Shown here in pieces: positions 6,668 through 13,959 of a DNA stretch of 14,622 nucleotides. How positions within the stretch are numbered: the stretch's first letter is position 1; each line of letters starts with the position of its first letter. The DNA is from Planctomycetota bacterium (lineage in GTDB: Bacteria > Planctomycetota > Brocadiia > JAJRTI01): assembly GCA_024278415.1 (NCBI GenBank), contig JAJRTI010000219.1, forward strand, positions 1 to 14,622, given 5' to 3'. Below the pieces are notes generated by a model, which ran no database searches, was not told where the DNA came from, and was given only the letters and a program-made list of their open reading frames with translations. The position numbers and the translations under genes are program-made.

Positions 6668-9013
6668 CTACCGCAGGTGCAGCTCGGTCCTCGCGATGAT
6701 CATGTCCTGCCACTCGCGGGCGAGTGTGGTGAAACGCGCGGACCAGCCCGAGACGCGGACGGACAGGTTGGTGTAGCGCTCCGGGTGCTGCTGTGCGTCG
6801 CGCAGAGTGTCCGCGTCGATGACGTCGACCTGGAGGTAGAAGCCGCCGCCAGCTACGAACGTCTTGAGCAGCGCCACGAGTGCTTCGAGGCCGGCCTCGT
6901 CCCTGAGGCAGCTTGGATGGAGTCGCATGTCCAGGGGAGTGCCGCACGCGAGGCGCGCAAAGTCGACCTTGCAGAAGGACTTCACGACCGCAGTGGGGCC
7001 GTTGCGCTCCGTGCCCGGGGTGGGAGCCAAGTTCGGGGCGAGGATGTCCCCAGCGAACGCGCCAAACGCGGTGGCCGCGCGGTGCTTGCTGTACTCGATC
7101 TGCCGGCCGAAGGTGCTGATGCCCGGCGGCATGCGAACGCCATTGCGCGTTGGAACCTCCTCACAGAGGCGGACATAGTCGCGGTACACTCGAAGAAGCA
7201 TCGCGTCGGCTTCGTCACTGTCGTTGCCGTACAGCTTGTACTCGTTACGAATGCGCTGTCGGAGGAGTTCGTGGTCTTGCCAGTTGCTCCGAAGGATGTG
7301 GACGAACTCGTCGAGGGTGAAGCTCTTCTCATCGAACACGACCTTCTTCAGCACGAACAGACTATTCGCCACGTCGGGCATGCCTCCAGCGTGCGGTGAG
7401 CGCACCATGTAATGAGCGCCGCGGTGGTGGTACCCGCGGCCGCGCTCGATGCAGTCGTCGACGAACAGCGAGAGCAGCGGGGCGGGGGCGCCGTTGGAGA
7501 AGGCTTGGGCACTCTCGCGCCAGATGGCTTCGAGCTGCTCTCGCAGTCGGATGAGGAATGCGGAGTAGAGGGCTTCGAAGTCTGGTAAAGTTGGGGTAGT
7601 TCCATCGCCTTGAAGGTTTTGGATCGCCCCCCCTGTGGTCCCCCCTGGAAGGGGGGACTTGAGGGCATCGAAGTGTGGTAAGGTTGGGGTAGTTCCATCG
7701 CCTTGAAGGTTTTGGATCGACCCCCCTGTGGTCCCCCCTGGAAGGGGGGACGTGCTCGTTAGCGCCAAGACGTGTTGGAGGCACAGCAGCATGTCGAACG
7801 GCCGGTAGCTGAACGCGGTCTTGCCCGGCACGAGCACCTCCCAGCAGCCGTCGTTGGTGAAGGTGCGAGCATCTTCGATGGAGTAGCCAAAGCGCACGAG
7901 CGCGGGGATGACCACATCCTCGTTGTAGATTGACACGATGCCGCCGCCGAGGCGCTGGATCTCAGCGATGCGGCGCCAAAGGCAGTCGGGCGTGTTGGCG
8001 TTGACGCGCACCGCGATGGGGAAGTCGCTGACGTGCAGTTCCTCAACCGCGTCGAGGATGAGATACGTCACGTCGTTGATGACGGACTTGCCGCTCTGGT
8101 CGACGCCGGCGAGGATGACGTTCTGGTAGAACTGCGCGTCGCCGCTGCCGCCGACGTGTCCGGTCTTCGCGCCGGTCCACTCGCAGCCCTTGATCCAGAA
8201 GTGGGCGATCAGCTCCCGCGCCTCGTCGAGGGTGATGTGGCCGTCGGCGAGGTCGCGTTCGAGGTGCGGCCCGAGCATCATGTCCACACGGCCGAGGCCG
8301 GACCAGTTGCCACACAGGCGCTGGAACTCCCACATGAACCAGAGCGACTGAAGCGCCTCGCGGAAGCTCGCGGGTGGGTTTTCGGGCACGTTCAGCGCCG
8401 CGGCGAGCACCTCCTCGTAGTGGCGGCGGCGGTCGGCAGCCGACTCCGCGATGAGGCGCTCAAGTTCCATGACGTAGCGCCTGTGCCAGTGCGCGGCCGC
8501 GTCGAGGCAGCGGAGCATGGAGCGCAGGAGGTCGGCCTGCGCGTCGTCAAGGTCGGCGCGCACGAGGCGACCTTCGACACGCTGGCGCAATTGCCCGTAG
8601 CCCGTCTTCAACACACGGTCGAGCCCGATGGTTGTGTGGCTGGTGCTGCCGATGTCGGAGCCCGGTGTCATGTGGCGCGGCGCTTCGATGAAGGGAGCCG
8701 CTCCAATGAGCTTCTCTTCGGGAACGATTCGCAGGGGCGCGGTCTCGGCAATGTGCGAGACGGCTTCGGCGTACCGCGCGTTCGGCGTCGCATCAGGCAT
8801 CGATTCCGCGTCAATGCTGAATGGCGCTGACTCCATGGCCCGGCCGTACGCGCCTCCGATCACACGCGCGGCGAGTGCGCGGGTCGCGTCGGAGAGGCGG
8901 CGCGGAGTGTGCACTGTCGTAACGACACCGAAGCGATCGGCAAGTCGGAGATTTGCAGAATCTGCCGGCATATCACGTGGCCCGTTTACTTGGGGATCAA
9001 TTTCGATTAGCAT
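6668..9013 (-). CDS. Glycyl radical enzyme (pyruvate formate-lyase-like family) of unknown substrate
   Basis: 781 aa from ATG at 9013, preceded by an AGAAGG box. The N-terminal part has ETAPLRIVPEEKLIGAAPFI (about 90-109) and the barrel-type GAKTGHVGGSGDAQFYQNV (about 281-299). The thiyl-radical loop is TNDGCWEVLVPGK, with Cys390 and a Glu two residues later (392). The C-terminal glycyl-radical motif is RVSGWSARF, with Gly756. A Cys-x-Glu loop is typical of eliminase and lyase members (glycerol or propanediol dehydratase, choline TMA-lyase). Pyruvate formate-lyase instead has two adjacent Cys, so a lyase or dehydratase reaction is likely, while the substrate is unknown. Residues about 422-481 are two copies of a 31-residue unit encoded by a tandem DNA repeat, in the loop before DFEALYSAF. 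No activating radical-SAM enzyme is seen nearby. The gene is divergent from the URO-D-fold gene. Confidence 0.9.
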   Translation of the reverse strand: MLIEIDPQVNGPRDMPADSANLRLADRFGVVTTVHTPRRLSDATRALAARVIGGAYGRAMESAPFSIDAESMPDATPNARYAEAVSHIAETAPLRIVPEEKLIGAAPFIEAPRHMTPGSDIGSTSHTTIGLDRVLKTGYGQLRQRVEGRLVRADLDDAQADLLRSMLRCLDAAAHWHRRYVMELERLIAESAADRRRHYEEVLAAALNVPENPPASFREALQSLWFMWEFQRLCGNWSGLGRVDMMLGPHLERDLADGHITLDEARELIAHFWIKGCEWTGAKTGHVGGSGDAQFYQNVILAGVDQSGKSVINDVTYLILDAVEELHVSDFPIAVRVNANTPDCLWRRIAEIQRLGGGIVSIYNEDVVIPALVRFGYSIEDARTFTNDGCWEVLVPGKTAFSYRPFDMLLCLQHVLALTSTSPLPGGTTGGSIQNLQGDGTTPTLPHFDALKSPLPGGTTGGAIQNLQGDGTTPTLPDFEALYSAFLIRLREQLEAIWRESAQAFSNGAPAPLLSLFVDDCIERGRGYHHRGAHYMVRSPHAGGMPDVANSLFVLKKVVFDEKSFTLDEFVHILRSNWQDHELLRQRIRNEYKLYGNDSDEADAMLLRVYRDYVRLCEEVPTRNGVRMPPGISTFGRQIEYSKHRAATAFGAFAGDILAPNLAPTPGTERNGPTAVVKSFCKVDFARLACGTPLDMRLHPSCLRDEAGLEALVALLKTFVAGGGFYLQVDVIDADTLRDAQQHPERYTNLSVRVSGWSARFTTLAREWQDMIIARTELHLR
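7575..7751. repeat. Tandem in-frame 93-bp palindrome-bearing repeat inside the glycyl radical enzyme gene
   Basis: Copy A is 7575-7667 and copy B starts at 7668. Over the 84 bp that both share (to 7751) I count three mismatches. Each copy ends with an 8-bp-stem hairpin GTCCCCCC-TGGAA-GGGGGGAC (A about 7638-7658, B about 7731-7751). The period is 31 codons, so the reading frame is kept. On the coding strand each copy encodes SPLPGGTTGG, then IQNLQGDGTTPTLP and F(D/E)AL. The unit has no stop in any coding-strand frame, but has TAA and TAG on the opposite strand. Weaker homology continues into 7562-7574 (10 of 13 bases). Confidence 0.9.
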
Positions 9014-9080
9014 ACCGCCTTCTTATGGCAAAGGGAACTGGCCCCGCGGCAACCCTGCCCTGACTCTGAGAAGGACGAGT
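9014..9080. promoter_or_regulatory. Divergent intergenic region between glycyl radical enzyme and URO-D-fold genes
   Basis: A 67-bp spacer must hold both start regions, so promoters probably overlap each other or the coding ends, which would allow joint control. I see Shine-Dalgarno-like boxes on each side (AGAAGG on the minus strand, GAGAAGGA at about 9068-9075 on the plus strand) but no convincing -35/-10 pair. Confidence 0.4.
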
Positions 9081-10199
9081 ATGAACGACGCCGAACGCTT
9101 CCTCGCGAACATGGAATATCAGCCTGCGGATCGCGTGCCCAACCACGAGTTGGGCGCGTGGGGACAGACGCGCGAACTGTGGATCGAGGCGGGCGCGCCG
9201 GTGGATCAGTTCAAGTGGGACTGGTTCTGCGGGGAGGACGCGCTTGGATTAGACAAGCGCGGGTTCATCCCGGTGAATTACGGCATGATCCCGGCGTTCG
9301 AGCCGAAAGTGTTGGAGAAGCACGAGCGCTGGGAGATCATCCAGAGCCCCAAGGGGATCATTTCCAAGGCGCTCACCGAGGGCTGTGTCGGCGGCACGCG
9401 GATGTCCATGGATCAGTACCTCGAGTGGCCGGTCAAGTCGCTCGATGACTTCCGTGAGCTACAGAAGCGCTACGATCCGCGCGACCCGGCGCGGTTGCCG
9501 CAGGGCTGGCTGGAGCAGGCTCAACAATGGCGGGAAGAGGGCCGCCCGATCGTGTGCGGCCGGAACTGCGGGCCCTGCGGGTTCTACTGGAAGGCCCGGG
9601 AGTGGATGGGCACCGAGCATCTGTCATTCGCCTGGTACGACCAGCCCGAGCTGTGCCACGAGATGATGGAGTTCTTCGCGGACTTCACGATCGAGGTCTC
9701 ACGGCCCGTGGTGGAGCAGATCCAGATCGACTACTTCAATCTCAACGAGGACTGTGCGATGAAGGGCGGGCCGCTGCTTGGGCCCGACACGTTCCGCAAG
9801 TTCATCGAGAAGCCGATGCGTCGGCTGGTGGAGTTCCTCAAGTCCAATGGCGTGCGCTACGTGTGCCTGGACTCGGACGGCGACCCGCGCAAGTTGATCC
9901 CGCTGTGGATGGACTGCGGCATCGACTGCATCTGGCCGCTGGAGCGGGCGTCCGACATGGACCCCGCGGCGTTGCGCAAGGAGTTCGGCAAGTCCTTGCG
10001 CCTCTGGGGCGGCGTGGACAAACGCGAGTTGGCCAAGGGCCGCGATGCGATTACCGCGCACCTCCAGTCCCTCGCGCCACTCGTGGAGGAGGGCGGCTTC
10101 ATCCCAACCGTCGACCACACCGTGCCACCGGACGTGTCGTGGGACAATTTCCGCTACTACATGGACGAGAAGCAGAAGCTGCTCGAAGGCAGGCTGTAG
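9081..10199 (+). CDS. Uroporphyrinogen decarboxylase (URO-D) fold protein, non-HemE type
   Basis: 372 aa from ATG 9081, with GAGAAGGA 5 nt upstream. The overall pattern is the URO-D barrel: NDAERFLANMEYQPADRVPN at the start, SLDDFRELQKRYDP mid-protein, the GPDTFRKFIEKPMRRLVEFL helix (about 234-253), RYVCLDSDGD (259-268), GIDCIWPLE, LRLWGGVDKRELAKG (307-320), and a C-terminal DHTVPPDVSWDNFRYY. The HemE signature near the N-terminus (xPxWxMRQAGR) is absent, so it is unlikely to act on uroporphyrinogen. The fold is shared with corrinoid and coenzyme M methyltransferases such as MtaA and CmuA, making methyl transfer a reasonable guess. The MtaA-type His-x-Cys zinc motif is not evident, because CLDSDGD occupies that region. 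A Cys pair lies in RNCGPCG (C163, C166). It is divergently paired with the glycyl radical enzyme. Confidence 0.8.
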   Translation: MNDAERFLANMEYQPADRVPNHELGAWGQTRELWIEAGAPVDQFKWDWFCGEDALGLDKRGFIPVNYGMIPAFEPKVLEKHERWEIIQSPKGIISKALTEGCVGGTRMSMDQYLEWPVKSLDDFRELQKRYDPRDPARLPQGWLEQAQQWREEGRPIVCGRNCGPCGFYWKAREWMGTEHLSFAWYDQPELCHEMMEFFADFTIEVSRPVVEQIQIDYFNLNEDCAMKGGPLLGPDTFRKFIEKPMRRLVEFLKSNGVRYVCLDSDGDPRKLIPLWMDCGIDCIWPLERASDMDPAALRKEFGKSLRLWGGVDKRELAKGRDAITAHLQSLAPLVEEGGFIPTVDHTVPPDVSWDNFRYYMDEKQKLLEGRL

Positions 10200-10200
10200 G

Positions 10201-10396
10201 TGGTCATTGGTCATTGGTCATTGGTCATTGGTCATTGGTCATTGGTCATTGGTCACTGGTCACTGGTCACTGGTCAATGGTCAATGGTCAATGGTCAATG
10301 GTCAATGGTCACTGGTCAATGGTCACTGGTCACTGGTCACTGGTCACTGGTCACTGGCCGCTGGCCGCTGGCCGCTGGCCGCTGGCCACTGGCCGC
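10201..10396. repeat. 28-unit heptanucleotide tandem array
   Basis: It begins 1 nt after the URO-D-fold stop codon. All units are TGGTCAN or TGGCCRC. In order there are seven TGGTCAT, three TGGTCAC, five TGGTCAA, one TGGTCAC, one TGGTCAA, five TGGTCAC, four TGGCCGC, one TGGCCAC and one TGGCCGC, giving 196 bp. Sub-variants occur in homogeneous blocks, as expected from slippage or unequal exchange. All three plus frames stay open through it because 7 is not a multiple of 3. This explains the Trp/Ser/Leu/Val/Ile/Gly/His-type translations, which are not treated as a protein. Confidence 0.95.
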
Positions 10397-10522
10397 TCCC
10401 TTCCGATTTGGCAACATATCAGCCGAGTGCAAAGGCGGGCCAGGAGGCGCATCCAGGTGAGTCGTTGTTAGTGCATAAGCCGTCGCTCCGCCGACGCGAG
10501 GTCGGTGGGGGCGCTTTCCCTA
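10397..10522. other. Unique core between inverted heptamer arrays
   Basis: 126 bp of unrelated sequence bounded by the direct array on the left and the inverted units on the right. A small hairpin, CGTCG (10481-10485) with CGACG (10492-10496), lies within it. No T-tract follows, and I see no open frame or RNA gene that I can defend. It could be the loop of a long stem formed by the flanking repeats. Confidence 0.4.
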
Positions 10523-10557
10523 CCAATGACCAATGACCAGTGACTATTGACCAATGA
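10523..10557. repeat. Five inverted heptamer units
   Basis: Units CCAATGA (twice), CCAGTGA, CTATTGA and CCAATGA are reverse complements of the TCATTGG, TCACTGG and TCAATGG forms in the array at 10201-10396, with one mismatch in the fourth unit. They lie 51 nt upstream of the tricorn start and could pair with the main array. Confidence 0.85.
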
Positions 10558-10608
10558 CGCGTCCCATTGCCCTCATCCCGTATCTTCAGTCATCTTGCAT
10601 CAAGCACC

Positions 10609-13600
10609 ATGAGCAAAACGTCCGATCAGTCCCCCGGCTACTACCGCTATCCCACCATCCATGGCGACACCATTGTTTTCGTGTGTGAGGACGATCTGTG
10701 GGCCGTTCCCGTGGACGGCGGCGCAGCGCGTCGATTGACCTCGAATTTCGGCCCGTGCCTATGGCCGCGGTTTTCGCCCGACGGCAAGCAGCTCGCGTTC
10801 ATCGGCCGCGAGGAAGGGCCGGGCGAAGTGTACGTCATGCCGGGCCGCGGCGGCGAAGCGCGGCGGCTCACCCACCAGGCGGCAGGTGCGTCTGTCGCCG
10901 GCTGGACCGAGGACGGCCGCGAGATCGTCTACGCGAGCAATTTCGGCGAGCAATGCCGTCGCACAATGGCGTTGTGGAGTGTGTCGCCCCATGGTGGGCA
11001 GCCGCGGGAGTGGCGATACGGCCCCGCGACGCTCATCTCGTTCGGCCCAAAGGGAGCCAAGGTGCTGGGCCGGCACGCGGCCGACCCGTCGCGGTGGAAG
11101 CGGTACCGAGGCGGCACCGCGGGCAGGCTGTGGATCGACGTGGAGGGCACCGAGGAGTTCAAGCCGCTCGAACCAGCCGAGGGGAATTTCACGTCGCCCA
11201 TGTGGATTGGCTCGCGCATTTATTTCATCTCCGACCACGAGGGCATCGGCAACCTCTACTCGTGCCGGCCTAACGGCACGGACTTGAAGCGCCACACCCA
11301 TCACGAGGACTTCTACTGTCGCAACGCTTCCACGGACGGCAAGCGCATCGTCTACCACGCGGGCGCGGACCTCTACGTGCTCGACGTGAAGACGGGCGAG
11401 TCGCGGCTCGCTCCGGTGGACTTCCGCAGCCCGCGCATGCTACGGCAACGGAAGTTCGTGAGCGCGTCGAAGTACCTGCAAGGCGCTTCGCTCCGGCCAG
11501 ACGGCGAGGCGGTATGCCTAACCGTGCGCGGCAAGCCCTTCACCATGGCCAACTGGGAAGGCGCGGTGCGGCAGCACGGCGTGCGCGATGGCGTGCGCTA
11601 TCGCCTCACCGCATGGCTCAACGACGGACAACGCTTGGTGACCATTGCCGACAGCAGCGGCGAGGAGCGGATTGAAATCCACTGGCGCGCCGGAACAAGG
11701 CGGCCCAAGCGGCTCATGGGCCTCGATATCGGGCAAGCGTACGGCATGACCGTGTCGCCGAAGAAGGACGAGGTCGCCATCTGCAACCACCGACTCGAAC
11801 TGCTGCTCGTCGATCTGAAAACGGGCAAGATGAAGCAGATCGACAAGAGCCCGTACGAGTCCATCCACGGCATGTCGTGGTCCCCGGACGGCCGCTGGCT
11901 CGCCTACGCGTTTGCCTCGACCGAGCGCACGTGCTCGATCAAGGTGTGCCATGTGGCCACCGGCAAGTCTCAGTTCGTGACGCGGGCTGAGTTCTCCGAC
12001 GTGTCGCCATCGTGGGACCCCGAGGGCAAGTACCTCTACTTCCTGTCGTTTCGCGATTTCAACCCGGTGTACGACCACGTGCACTTCGACCTCAGCTTCG
12101 TGGAGGCCGGGCGGCCGTTCCTCGTGACGCTCAGGCGGGATTTGCCCAACCCGTTCGTGCCGCAGCCCAAGGAGCAGGACGGCGACGAAAACGGCGATGG
12201 CAAGGACGGCGACAAGAAGGACAAGAAGGAGGAGGAGGCCAAGCCCGTCCAGATCGACTTCGAGGGCATCGAGCAGCGCATCTGCGCATTCCCCGTCAAG
12301 GCGGGCAGGTACGGCCAGATTAGCGGGATCAAGGGCAAAGCGCTCTACACCGTGTTCCCCACTGCCGGCGCGCTCAGCGCGGACCCGACGGACAAGGGCA
12401 CGATCTACGCGTATGCCTTCAAGGACCAAAAAGCCGAGGCCCTCGCGAAGGAGGCGTCTGGTTTCACGCTATCACGCGACCGCAAGATGTTGCTCTACTT
12501 CTCAAAGGGGAAGGTTCGCGTGGTGAAGGCCGGGGAGAAACCGAACGACAAGGCTGGGGACAGGGGCAGCCGTGAGACCGGCTGGCTCGACCTAGGGCGC
12601 GTACGCGCGTCGGTCGTGCCGCTCGCGGAGTGGCGGCAGATGTATCGCGAGGCGTGGCGGCTCCAGCGCGACCACTTCTGGACTGAAGATATGTCAGGCG
12701 TGGATTGGCAGCGCGTGTACGAGCGCTACCTGCCGCTCGTGGAACGTGTGGCGACGCGCGGCGAGTTCTCGGACTTGATGTGGGAGATGCAAGGCGAGCT
12801 GGGCACGTCGCACGCGTACGAGATGGGCGGCGACTATCGGCCCGCGCCCAACTACGGGCAGGGCTCCCTGGGCGCGGACTTCGCGTTCGACGAGCGCGCA
12901 GGCGGGTACCGAGTGGTGCGTATAGCGCAAGGCGATGCCTGGGAGCCGGCCAAGGATTCGCCTTTCAACGAGCCGGGAGTGAACGTGCGCGTCGGCGACG
13001 TGCTGATGGCGATAGGGGGGCAGCGGCTGAGCCAGGAGGCCACACCGAACGCGATGCTCGTCGGCCTCGCCGGCCAGGAGGTGGACCTCACCGTGAGGCC
13101 GAAGGGCCGCGCCAAGCCGCGCACGGTGACCGTGAAGGTGCTGAGCGACGAGACGGAGCTGCACTACCGCGACTGGGTGCGCAGAAACCGAGAGTACGTG
13201 CACAAGAAGACCCGCGGCAAGGTGGGCTACGTGCATATCCCGGACATGAGCGGCCGCGGGTATGCGGAGTTCCACCGCGGGTACCTGGCCGAACTGGACC
13301 ACCCTGGCATGATCGTCGACGTGCGCGGCAACGGAGGGGGCCACGTGTCTCCGCTGATCTTGGAAAAGCTCGCCCGCCGGCGCATCGGTTACGACGTGCA
13401 GCGGCACGGCCAGCCCATCCCGTACCCCGAAGACTCCGTCATGGGGCCCATGGTCGCGGTCACGGACGAACTCGCCGGCTCCGATGGCGACATCTTCTCG
13501 CACTGTTTCAAGCTCATGAAACTCGGCACGCTAATCGGCAAACGCACGTGGGGCGGCGTGGTCGGCATCAGCCCGCGGCTGTCGTTCGTCGATGGCGGCA

Positions 13601-13878
13601 CGACGACGCAGCCAGAGTATTCGTTTTGGTTCGAGGACGTAGGCTGGGACGTGGAGAACTATGGCACCGACCCGGACATCGAGGTCGAGTACCGGCCGCA
13701 AGATTACCTCGCCGGCGTCGACCCGCAGCTCGACCGCGCGATCGAGGTGATTCTGGAGCAGATGAAGGCGAATCCGCCCAAACTGCCCGACTTCGGCAAG
13801 CGGCCCAAGCGGACGTTGCCGAAGCTGCCAGGAGGGGGAGAGCGAACCACGAAGGTCACGAAGGGGGAAGTGAGATAG
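10609..13878 (+). CDS. tri: Tricorn protease homolog (serine peptidase family S41-related)
   Basis: 1089 aa from ATG 10609, near the length of archaeal tricorn. Order: a first beta-propeller (about 10-290, with WPRFSPDGKQLAFIG), a second propeller (about 290-640, with SWSPDGRWLAYAF), a core domain C1 (about 670-745), a PDZ domain (about 750-845, with VRVGDVLMAIGG), and a C2 protease domain (about 855-1050). Catalytic residues expected from tricorn are visible: Ser734/His735 in GTSHAYE, the nucleophile Ser958 in LAGSDGDIFS, and Glu1016 in DVENYGTDPDIEVEYRP. Tricorn trims peptides released by upstream proteases in the cytoplasm. No signal peptide is seen. A highly charged Asp/Lys/Glu/Gly-rich insert (about 521-546) interrupts the second propeller. 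No clear Shine-Dalgarno box precedes the start, and a TTG at 10567 is the only longer option. The last codons run through a CACGAAG-type repeat. Confidence 0.93.
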   Translation: MSKTSDQSPGYYRYPTIHGDTIVFVCEDDLWAVPVDGGAARRLTSNFGPCLWPRFSPDGKQLAFIGREEGPGEVYVMPGRGGEARRLTHQAAGASVAGWTEDGREIVYASNFGEQCRRTMALWSVSPHGGQPREWRYGPATLISFGPKGAKVLGRHAADPSRWKRYRGGTAGRLWIDVEGTEEFKPLEPAEGNFTSPMWIGSRIYFISDHEGIGNLYSCRPNGTDLKRHTHHEDFYCRNASTDGKRIVYHAGADLYVLDVKTGESRLAPVDFRSPRMLRQRKFVSASKYLQGASLRPDGEAVCLTVRGKPFTMANWEGAVRQHGVRDGVRYRLTAWLNDGQRLVTIADSSGEERIEIHWRAGTRRPKRLMGLDIGQAYGMTVSPKKDEVAICNHRLELLLVDLKTGKMKQIDKSPYESIHGMSWSPDGRWLAYAFASTERTCSIKVCHVATGKSQFVTRAEFSDVSPSWDPEGKYLYFLSFRDFNPVYDHVHFDLSFVEAGRPFLVTLRRDLPNPFVPQPKEQDGDENGDGKDGDKKDKKEEEAKPVQIDFEGIEQRICAFPVKAGRYGQISGIKGKALYTVFPTAGALSADPTDKGTIYAYAFKDQKAEALAKEASGFTLSRDRKMLLYFSKGKVRVVKAGEKPNDKAGDRGSRETGWLDLGRVRASVVPLAEWRQMYREAWRLQRDHFWTEDMSGVDWQRVYERYLPLVERVATRGEFSDLMWEMQGELGTSHAYEMGGDYRPAPNYGQGSLGADFAFDERAGGYRVVRIAQGDAWEPAKDSPFNEPGVNVRVGDVLMAIGGQRLSQEATPNAMLVGLAGQEVDLTVRPKGRAKPRTVTVKVLSDETELHYRDWVRRNREYVHKKTRGKVGYVHIPDMSGRGYAEFHRGYLAELDHPGMIVDVRGNGGGHVSPLILEKLARRRIGYDVQRHGQPIPYPEDSVMGPMVAVTDELAGSDGDIFSHCFKLMKLGTLIGKRTWGGVVGISPRLSFVDGGTTTQPEYSFWFEDVGWDVENYGTDPDIEVEYRPQDYLAGVDPQLDRAIEVILEQMKANPPKLPDFGKRPKRTLPKLPGGGERTTKVTKGEVR
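13848..13863. repeat. CACGAAG repeat forming the 3' end of the tricorn gene
   Basis: CACGAAG at 13848-13854 and again at 13857-13863 (period 9) belongs to the same family as the copies near 178-202. It encodes the TKVTK part of the C-terminal tail, just before the TAG stop at 13876-13878. Confidence 0.6.
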
Positions 13879-13912
13879 GGCATTGCTGCGTCTGCTCCGC
13901 TCGATCCCCGCG

Positions 13913-13944
13913 ATTCCATCATTCCACCATTCCACCATTCCATC
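13913..13944. repeat. Four-unit octanucleotide tandem repeat
   Basis: Four 8-bp units in the order ATTCCATC, ATTCCACC, ATTCCACC, ATTCCATC. The array occupies most of the 81-bp gap between tricorn and the next gene, ending 5 nt before a TTGAGG ribosome-binding-like box. Confidence 0.9.
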
Positions 13945-13959
13945 TGCCTTGAGGCCCCC

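Noticed and set aside
7348..7784. Alternative minus-strand frames reading through the 93-bp repeats
   Set aside because: They exist only because the repeat lacks stops in every coding-strand frame. The glycyl radical enzyme frame continues on both sides with conserved motifs.
8628..9080. N-terminal extension of the URO-D-fold frame upstream of 9081
   Set aside because: It lies antisense to the glycyl radical enzyme's 5' coding region. ATG 9081 has a good ribosome binding site and matches the family's N-terminus.
10201..10396. CRISPR array or replication-origin iterons
   Set aside because: Units are contiguous 7-mers without spacers, and there is no cas, rep or DnaA-box context.
10200..10536. 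Open frames through the heptamer array giving Trp/Ser/Leu/Val-rich repeat proteins
   Set aside because: A 7-bp repeat without stops keeps all three plus frames open, and they overlap each other. No ribosome binding site or non-repeat domain supports a protein.
12694..13952. Long frames on both strands over the tricorn protease domain
   Set aside because: Low-complexity Arg/Ala/His/Gly translations. The tricorn frame carries the catalytic and PDZ motifs, and these do not.
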